DNA of 34,099 bases from Actinacidiphila acidipaludis. GTDB lineage: Bacteria; Actinomycetota; Actinomycetes; Streptomycetales; Streptomycetaceae. The notes below the pieces were generated by a model. The model saw only the letters and a program-made list of their open reading frames with translations. It did no database searches and was not told the DNA's origin. The translations under genes were made by a program, and so were the position numbers. The stretch's first letter is position 1. Each line of letters begins with the position of its first letter. The stretch is taken from NCBI RefSeq assembly GCF_019890725.1, contig NZ_JAINZZ010000074.1, positions 1-34,099 of the forward strand. Direction: 5' to 3'. Positions 29,397 to 34,099 of this stretch are shown here, piece after piece.

Positions 29397-29525
29397 AGAA
29401 ATCGTTTCTCTTTCTACGCCGTCTCACGTGTGCGCTCGCGGGCGGGCGGACCGGACGCGGGGGAGCCGGCAGCGGAGCGGACCTCTGGACCGCTTCAACG
29501 CGTTCGTTCCCCGACCTCACGGTCT

Positions 29526-29543
29526 GCCCGAGCGTCCTCGGGC
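29526..29543. other. Hairpin in the DUF3027/MFS divergent region
   Basis: GCCCGAG (29526-29532) and CTCGGGC (29537-29543), loop CGTC, 7 bp. It lies about 100 bp upstream of the MFS start. The region 29397-29644 otherwise holds no gene and no clear promoter pair; CAGGAT (29632-29637) is a possible MFS -10. Confidence 0.35.
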
Positions 29544-29644
29544 GCACCTGTTGCCACCATTCTGCGCGATCGCACGCTACCCGTGTGCACCACCGGCGCA
29601 AAGGAGGGGGTGCGCGAACTTCCATTTGGGGCAGGATTGCGACT

Positions 29645-31021
29645 GTGGCACGTACCGTGACGTCGGGTCCTGGACCCGTGCGCAGGGCCGGGCGCTCCCT
29701 CGTGAGTGGGGTCGGGCGCTCCGGCGGTGCCGTGGTGCGCAGGGTCCGGCGTTCGACGCACGCGGGCGGTGCAGGCGAGTCCGGTCTGGCCAAGCTGATC
29801 GAGCTCCACGCGGTGAACTCCGCGGGCGACATGCTCATCACGGTCGCGCTGGCGAGCACGGTGTTCTTCTCGGTGCCGACCGGCGAGGCGCGCGGCCGGG
29901 TGGCTCTGTACCTGCTGATCACGATGGCGCCGTTCGCGATCCTCGCGCCCGTCGTGGGCCCGCTGCTCGACCGGATGGGTCACGGACGCCGGGTCGCCAT
30001 GGCCGCGTCGATGATGGCGCGCGCGGTCCTGGCCTGGACGATGGCCGGGGTGGTGGCCACCGCCGGCCTCGGGCTGTATCCGGCGGCGCTGGGCGTGCTG
30101 GTGGCGTCCAAGGCGTACGGCGTGCTGCGCAGTGCCGTGGTGCCGCGCCTGCTCCCTGGCCGCACGACCCTGGTGAAGGCGAACTCGCGGGTCACCCTGG
30201 CCGGTCTGCTGGCCACCGCGGTGGCGGCGCCGGTGGGTGCGGGCCTGCATGCCATCGGACCGTCCTGGCCGCTGTACGGGGCGTTCGTGATCTATCTCGC
30301 CGGCGCGCTGCTGTCGATGTCGCTCGACCCGAAGGTGGACTCGGCCCGCGGCGAGAACCGGGCGCGGCTGTCGGCGGACGAGGAGGCGCCACCGGAGCCC
30401 GCCGGCATTCCGGGCCGCAAGCCCGGCCTGCTCGGCGTCGGCTCCTCGGTGCTGCACGCGCTGCAGGGCAACGCGGGCCTGCGCGCACTGTCGGGCTTCC
30501 TGACGATGTTCCTGGCGTTCATGCTGCGCGAGCATCCGCTGGGCGGTCTGACGCCCGCGGAATCGCTCGGCGTGGCGGTCATCGCGGCGGGCGTGGGCAA
30601 CGCGCTGGGCACGGCGCTGGGCGCCTGGCTCAAGGCGCGCGGCCCGGAGGTGATCATCGCGACCGTGCTGATCATCGCGCTGGCGACGGCGACGGTCGCG
30701 GCGGGCTGGTTCGGGCTCGTCACGGTGGCGGCGGTGACGGCCGTGGCCGGCATCTCCCAGGCGCTCGCCAAGTTGTCGCTGGACGCCCTGATCCAGCGGG
30801 ACGTACCGGAGGAGGTCCGCACCTCCGCTTTCGCCCGTTCGGAGACGACCCTGCAGCTGTCCTGGGTCATCGGCGGCGGCCTGGGCATAGTGCTGCCGCT
30901 CAGCGGCGAACTGGGGATGGCGGTGGCGGCCGGTCTGGTGCTGCTGGCGTTCTCGGTGTCGGTGCGCGGTCTGCTCGGCGCGGCCCGCCGGGGCGGCGCG
31001 ACCCGCGCCCGCGTCGCCTGA
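29645..31021 (+). CDS. MFS-type membrane protein
   Basis: A 458-residue membrane protein with about 12 hydrophobic helices beginning near residue 45. The first 40 residues are basic and Gly/Ser-rich (VRRAGRSLVSGVGRSGG). The loop PVVGPLLDRMGHGRRVAMAA is an MFS loop 2-3 motif. A central cytoplasmic loop (about 235-265) is charged. Start: GTG at 29645, chosen because AGGA stands 8 nt upstream and a CAGGAT hexamer is at leaderless distance; a GTG/ATG-type codon at 29585 is an alternative that would add 20 residues. The gene lies before the lipoprotein-mqnB-mqnD unit with a 55-bp gap, in which the lipoprotein has its own -10. Substrate unknown. Confidence 0.87.
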   Translation: MARTVTSGPGPVRRAGRSLVSGVGRSGGAVVRRVRRSTHAGGAGESGLAKLIELHAVNSAGDMLITVALASTVFFSVPTGEARGRVALYLLITMAPFAILAPVVGPLLDRMGHGRRVAMAASMMARAVLAWTMAGVVATAGLGLYPAALGVLVASKAYGVLRSAVVPRLLPGRTTLVKANSRVTLAGLLATAVAAPVGAGLHAIGPSWPLYGAFVIYLAGALLSMSLDPKVDSARGENRARLSADEEAPPEPAGIPGRKPGLLGVGSSVLHALQGNAGLRALSGFLTMFLAFMLREHPLGGLTPAESLGVAVIAAGVGNALGTALGAWLKARGPEVIIATVLIIALATATVAAGWFGLVTVAAVTAVAGISQALAKLSLDALIQRDVPEEVRTSAFARSETTLQLSWVIGGGLGIVLPLSGELGMAVAAGLVLLAFSVSVRGLLGAARRGGATRARVA

Positions 31022-31063
31022 GGACACGGCGCACCCCCGCGCAGGCCTGGGGCGACCGCCCGG

Positions 31064-31069
31064 TAGCCT
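31064..31069 (+). promoter_or_regulatory. -10 element of the lipoprotein gene, leaderless geometry
   Basis: TAGCCT (TANNNT) ends 7 nt before the ATG at 31077. The seven bases between are all A/C, so there is no ribosome site. Confidence 0.5.
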
Positions 31070-31076
31070 CACCCCC

Positions 31077-31568
31077 ATGAGCATTCGCCGCGCAGCCACC
31101 ACCCTTGGTGCCATTTCCCTCGGGCTGGTCGCCCTGACCGCCTGCGACAAGCCGACGCCCCTGGCGACGGTGACCGTGGGCAGCAGGTCGGTGACCGCAG
31201 AAGCCGTCGACCTGTGCTACGCGAACGGCAAGAAGCTGCCGACGAAGATCTTCGAGTCATGCCTGTCCGCCCCGGCCAAGCACCACCTCACGGTGGGCCT
31301 GGGCGACACGGTCCGCGTCGGCGTGGAGCCCAAGCTGGCGAAGAAGGGCTGGCTGCTGGCCTCCGGCACCCAGCTGCTCACCCCCGAGCCGCTCACGAAC
31401 AAGACCTACTGGACGCTCGACTCCAACACGCTGTTCACCCAGCAGGACCCGCAGACCGGCCAGACCACGCAGGTCGACTCGGTGACCCTGAACATCGTGG
31501 AGTCCCCGGACACCACCGGCGCCGAGACCTACGGCGTGTGGAAGATCAAGCTGATCAAGTCCAAGTGA
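31077..31568 (+). CDS. DUF2771-like lipoprotein
   Basis: A 163-residue secreted lipoprotein. The signal peptide MSIRRAATTLGAISLGLVAL ends in the lipobox LTAC with lipidated Cys23. The mature part has two further cysteines (DLCYANG and ESCLSA) that could form a disulfide. It ends with a KIKLIKSK tail. From memory it matches DUF2771 lipoproteins, which commonly sit beside the menaquinone gene mqnB in Streptomyces. The stop overlaps the mqnB start (GTGA at 31565-31568), so the two are translationally coupled. Probably leaderless. Role unknown; a link of a surface lipoprotein with a cytosolic quinone enzyme may be only regulatory. Confidence 0.88.
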   Translation: MSIRRAATTLGAISLGLVALTACDKPTPLATVTVGSRSVTAEAVDLCYANGKKLPTKIFESCLSAPAKHHLTVGLGDTVRVGVEPKLAKKGWLLASGTQLLTPEPLTNKTYWTLDSNTLFTQQDPQTGQTTQVDSVTLNIVESPDTTGAETYGVWKIKLIKSK

Positions 31569-32338
31569 TCCGTCCCGGCCGTCTCCTGGTGGTGACCGCC
31601 GTCGCCGTGGAGCGCGACGCGGTCGTCGCGGGACTGGCCCGGGCCGGCGCCGCGGCGAGCGCCGGCCGGACCGGCACGACGACCGGCACCTTGACCGCCG
31701 GTACCTTGACGTCCCGCACCGACGCGGACACGGCTGCGACCGACTCCGCGGCCGCGGACGTCGTCGCGGCCGGCGTCGGCCCCGCCGCGGCGGCCGCGGC
31801 GACGGCGACCGCTCTGGCCCGCGCGGAGGTGGCCGGGGTCCCCTACGCGCTGGTGGTCTCCGCGGGCATCGGCGGCGGGTTCGCCCCCGCCGCGCCGCTC
31901 GGCACGCTGGCCGTCGCCGACGCGATCGTGGCCGCCGACCTGGGCGCCGAGACCGACGCGGGCTTCGTCCCGGTGACCGACCTGGGCTTCGGCACCTCCC
32001 GGCACCTGCCGCCCGCCGGGCTGTCCCGCCGGGTGGCCCAGGCCCTCGGCGCGGCCTACGGCCCGGTGCTCACCGTCTCCACCGTCACCGGTACGGCCGA
32101 ACGCGCAGCCGCCTTGACGCGGCGTCACCCCACGGCCGTGGCCGAGGCCATGGAGGGGTTCGGCGTGGCGGAGGCGGCGGCGGCCGCGGGGCTGCCCGTG
32201 CTGGAGATCCGTGCCGTGTCGAACGCGGTGGGCCCCCGGGACCGGGCGGCCTGGCGGATCGGCGACGCGCTGGCGGCACTCACAGGGGCCTTCGGGAAGC
32301 TCCCGGCGGCATTGGAGGTTGACCCGGAACATGACTGA
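31565..32338 (+). CDS. mqnB: Futalosine hydrolase
   Basis: Hydrolyses futalosine to dehypoxanthinylfutalosine plus hypoxanthine in the futalosine route to menaquinone. A 257-residue nucleoside-phosphorylase-like fold: N-terminal LLVVTAVAVERDAV (7-20), glycine-rich VSAGIGGGF, ribose/base motif VAEAMEGFGVA, and catalytic-type RAVSNAVGPRDRAAW near the C-terminus. Residues about 33-66 are an extra Thr/Ala/Gly-rich stretch (TGTTTGTLTAGTLTS) not expected in the core fold; the frame is intact through it. Start: GTG at 31565 in the GTGA overlap with the lipoprotein stop. Its own stop overlaps the mqnD start by 8 nt. The released hypoxanthine could be salvaged; a purine permease is also in the window, but not linked in an operon. 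Confidence 0.93.
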   Translation: MIRPGRLLVVTAVAVERDAVVAGLARAGAAASAGRTGTTTGTLTAGTLTSRTDADTAATDSAAADVVAAGVGPAAAAAATATALARAEVAGVPYALVVSAGIGGGFAPAAPLGTLAVADAIVAADLGAETDAGFVPVTDLGFGTSRHLPPAGLSRRVAQALGAAYGPVLTVSTVTGTAERAAALTRRHPTAVAEAMEGFGVAEAAAAAGLPVLEIRAVSNAVGPRDRAAWRIGDALAALTGAFGKLPAALEVDPEHD

Positions 32339-33218
32339 CGACACGACGGACGGCACGACGACGGGGAGTCCGGCCGGCGGGTCCGCGCTGCGGATCGCGT
32401 ACTCCCCCTGCCCCAACGACACGTTCGTCTTCCACGCGTGGGCGCACGGCCTGGTGCCCGGCGCCCCGCCGCTGGACGTCACGTTCGCCGACATCGACAT
32501 CACCAACGGCATGGCCGAGCGTGGCGAGGGCGACGTGCTGAAGGTGTCGTACGCGGTGCTGCCGTGGGTGCTGGACGAGTACGCCCTGCTGCCCTGCGGC
32601 GGGGCGCTGGGCCGCGGCTGCGGGCCGCTGGTGCTCACCCGCGAGCCCGGCACCGACCTGGCGGGCAGGACCGTCGCGGTGCCGAGCGAACGGTCCACGG
32701 CGTACCTGCTGTTCCGCCTGTGGGCGGCGGCGGAGGTGGCCGGCGGCGTCGGCGAGATCGTGGTCATGCCGTTCCACGAGATCATGCCCGCGGTCCGGGA
32801 CGGCCGGGTGGACGCCGGCCTGGTGATCCACGAGGCGCGCTTCACCTACCAGAACTACGGCCTGCACAAGCTCGCGGACATGGGCGAGCACTGGGAGTCC
32901 ACCACCGGCCTGCCGATCCCGCTGGGCGCCATCATCGCCAAGCGGTCGCTGGGCAAGGAGCGGCTCCAGTCGCTGGCGGACGCGGCACGCCGTTCGGTGC
33001 GCGCGGCCTGGGACGACCCGCGGGCGTCGCGGGAGTACGTGCTCGCGCACTCCCAGGAGATGGACCCGGCGGTCGCCGACCAGCACATCGCGCTGTACGT
33101 CAACGAGTTCACCGCCGACCTCGGCGAGGACGGGTACGCGGCGGTCCGCGGCCTGCTCGGCCGGGCGGCGGCCGAGGGCCTGGTGCCGGCGCTGGGCGAG
33201 GACGCGCTGGCGTTCTAG
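32331..33218 (+). CDS. mqnD: 1,4-dihydroxy-6-naphthoate synthase
   Basis: Late futalosine-pathway enzyme, converting cyclic dehypoxanthinylfutalosine to 1,4-dihydroxy-6-naphthoate. The 295-residue protein has a periplasmic-binding-protein-like two-lobed fold. The signature RIAYSPCPNDTFVFHAW lies near residues 21-37. VPSERSTAY (about 121-129) and the conserved VDAGLVIHEARFTY segment follow. A 20-residue Thr/Asp/Gly-rich head precedes the fold. Start: ATG at 32331, overlapping the mqnB stop (ATGACTGA), with GGAGGT about 11 nt upstream. The order lipoprotein-mqnB-mqnD forms an operon with both junctions overlapping. Two hairpins follow before the convergent cold-shock gene. Confidence 0.95.
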   Translation: MTDDTTDGTTTGSPAGGSALRIAYSPCPNDTFVFHAWAHGLVPGAPPLDVTFADIDITNGMAERGEGDVLKVSYAVLPWVLDEYALLPCGGALGRGCGPLVLTREPGTDLAGRTVAVPSERSTAYLLFRLWAAAEVAGGVGEIVVMPFHEIMPAVRDGRVDAGLVIHEARFTYQNYGLHKLADMGEHWESTTGLPIPLGAIIAKRSLGKERLQSLADAARRSVRAAWDDPRASREYVLAHSQEMDPAVADQHIALYVNEFTADLGEDGYAAVRGLLGRAAAEGLVPALGEDALAF

Positions 33219-33227
33219 GAACGCGCC

Positions 33228-33253
33228 TGTCCCGGCCCGGGAACCCCGGGACA
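33228..33253 (+). terminator. First hairpin after mqnD
   Basis: TGTCCCGG (33228-33235) and CCGGGACA (33246-33253), 8-bp perfect stem, 10-nt loop, starting 10 bp after the mqnD stop. The DNA that follows (33260-33320) repeats GAGAACCCCGG-like units. Confidence 0.6.
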
Positions 33254-33340
33254 AGGCCGGGAGGGACCTCGGCGAGAACCCCGGCGGAACGCCGAGGAGA
33301 ACCCCGGGGAGAACCGCAGGGAAATCGACCCGGAAAAGAC

Positions 33341-33387
33341 TTTGCGGCTCTTTACCGGAGGGCCAACCTCCGGTAAAGCGCCGCAAA
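33341..33387. terminator. Long hairpin between mqnD and the cold-shock gene
   Basis: A 21-nt arm (33341-33361) pairs with 33367-33387: 12 bp (CTTTACCGGAGG inner), one mismatch, then 8 bp (TTTGCGGC outer), loop only 5 nt. On the minus strand it starts 16 bp after the cold-shock stop and is followed by a T-rich stretch (GTCTTTTCC), so it is a good terminator for that gene, and a second one for mqnD. Confidence 0.75.
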
Positions 33388-33402
33388 AGCGCTCCGGGCC
33401 GG

Positions 33403-33786
33403 CTATACGTCGAGCTGGTCCGCGACGACCCTCAGGACCGAGGCGATCTTGTGACCGTGCGCCTTGTCGGGATAGCGCCCGCGCTGCAAGGAACGCGCGA
33501 CGTCCTCCAGGAGAGTGGTGAGGTCCTGCACGATCGGCAGCAACTCGTCCGGCTTGCGGCGCTGGGCGGCGGCGACCGACGGGGCGGGATCGAGCAGCGT
33601 CACCGAAAGCGCCTGGTCACCGCGCTGTCCCGCGACGACGCCGAATTCCACGCGCTGGCCGGGCTTGAGGGCCGCCACACCGTCGGGCAGCACCGAGGAG
33701 TGCACGAAGACGTCGCCGCCGTCATCGCGGGAGAGAAAGCCGAAGCCCTTCTCGCTGTTGAACCACTTGACCTTGCCGGTAGGCAC
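33403..33786 (-). CDS. Cold-shock domain protein with C-terminal helical extension
   Basis: A 127-residue protein; ordinary bacterial Csp proteins have about 67-70. The N-terminal cold-shock domain starts TGKVKWFNSEKGFGFLSRDD with RNP1 (KGFGFL) and RNP2 (VFVHSS), so it should bind single-stranded RNA or DNA. The second half (about 72-127) is helical and charged (DELLPIVQDLTTLLEDVARS... KIASVLRVVADQLDV) and resembles a conserved actinobacterial extension that may mediate protein contact. Start: GTG at 33786 with GAGG 6 nt upstream; an upstream in-frame ATG at 33843 would add 19 residues that do not belong to the family. Convergent with mqnD and terminated by the hairpin at 33341-33387. Confidence 0.93.
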   Translation of the reverse strand: MPTGKVKWFNSEKGFGFLSRDDGGDVFVHSSVLPDGVAALKPGQRVEFGVVAGQRGDQALSVTLLDPAPSVAAAQRRKPDELLPIVQDLTTLLEDVARSLQRGRYPDKAHGHKIASVLRVVADQLDV

Positions 33787-33929
33787 GTCCGACCTCGTCC
33801 TCATTGCTCGAAACCGCTCTGAATATGACTTCAGCGGGTCCACCGGAGACCCGCTGACACCAGGCTAATGGCCTGCCGCCGTGTGACAAGACGCCGAGGT
33901 CCCGTTCCCGGGCATCCACGCCACGGACC

Positions 33930-33935
33930 TACCCT
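33930..33935 (+). promoter_or_regulatory. -10 element of the last gene, leaderless geometry
   Basis: TACCCT (TANNNT) ends 6 nt before the GTG at 33942; no ribosome site is present. Confidence 0.5.
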
Positions 33936-33941
33936 GGTCCG

Positions 33942-34099
33942 GTGAGCAAACAAACCATGGGCCCCGGCGACCTGCTCGTGCGGGTGGGCGCGATCGTCTT
34001 CCTGGTGGGGGCCGTCGGCACGCTGGCGACCGTCGCGCCGCTGCTGCTGGGCACCAGCCGGCTGCCCACGCCCGCGTACTTCGTGTCGATGCTGATGGC
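33942..34099 (+). CDS. Start of a membrane protein, cut by the window end
   Basis: 52 codons are visible, starting MSKQTMGPGDLLVRVGAIVF at a GTG. One membrane helix covers about residues 13-36, and a second may begin at the edge (PTPAYFVSMLM). No family can be named from this fragment. The start is supported by a TANNNT -10 element six bases upstream, with no ribosome site. It is divergent from the cold-shock gene across 155 bp, in which nothing else is seen. Confidence 0.65.
   Translation, partial: MSKQTMGPGDLLVRVGAIVFLVGAVGTLATVAPLLLGTSRLPTPAYFVSMLM

Overview
The window is chromosomal DNA from a Streptomyces or close relative. The sequence is very GC-rich, with G/C at nearly every third codon position. 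GTG and TTG starts are common. The gene set is typical of the genus: a DmdR1/IdeR-type iron regulator, a futalosine-pathway menaquinone gene pair, DUF3027, DUF2530 and an actinobacterial cold-shock protein with a C-terminal extension. From memory, the order dmdR1 - SIS protein ... citrate synthase ... serC ... mqnB/mqnD/csp runs opposite to the S. coelicolor SCO43xx numbering, so this looks like conserved core chromosome. I see no insertion sequence, prophage, CRISPR array, rRNA or tRNA gene.

Layout, left to right. (1) 1-3145, plus strand: the C-terminal part of a probable type VII-secreted (WXG100-superfamily-like) protein, then two soluble proteins of unknown function and a four-helix membrane protein, closely packed. 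(2) 3291-8710: an alpha/beta hydrolase and dmdR1 (minus), a SIS-domain protein (plus), a PAS-PAS-GAF sensor protein (minus) and pdxH (minus). The 352-bp gap between the last two carries a good promoter, a possible 12-codon ORF and competing inverted repeats. (3) 8936-14396: citrate synthase with Glu in place of the usual catalytic Asp (plus), a 962-aa FAD/Fe-S dehydrogenase (minus), and divergent serC (plus). (4) 14577-20590: a secreted beta-propeller-like protein, a GDSL hydrolase, an aldo/keto reductase, a 28-aa membrane microprotein, a marR-MFS-2H phosphoesterase cluster and a ribbon-helix-helix protein. (5) 20560-29396: a purine permease, DUF2530, a CtpE-like P-type ATPase, a 1076-aa sacsin/Hsp90-type ATPase-fold protein and DUF3027. 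(6) 29645-34099: an MFS protein, then a lipoprotein-mqnB-mqnD operon with overlapping genes, a cold-shock protein, and the start of a membrane protein cut by the window edge.

How genes may work together. mqnB and mqnD are successive-pathway enzymes of futalosine menaquinone synthesis, and mqnB is translationally coupled to the lipoprotein before it. The FAD/Fe-S dehydrogenase is of the YdiJ/D-2-hydroxyacid type and faces serC. Since SerA can make D-2-hydroxyglutarate, this suggests (inference) a role in recycling that by-product of serine synthesis. MarR probably controls the exporter and the 2H phosphoesterase gene downstream.

A recurring feature is a TANNNT-like -10 hexamer 6-7 nt before the start codon, with no Shine-Dalgarno sequence. 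It is seen at about nine genes, which points to many leaderless transcripts. The most unusual non-coding stretch is 7672-8023. Apparent long antisense frames across most genes are explained by GC bias, with one caveat: the dmdR1 locus, where an antiparallel gene (adm) has been reported in S. coelicolor.
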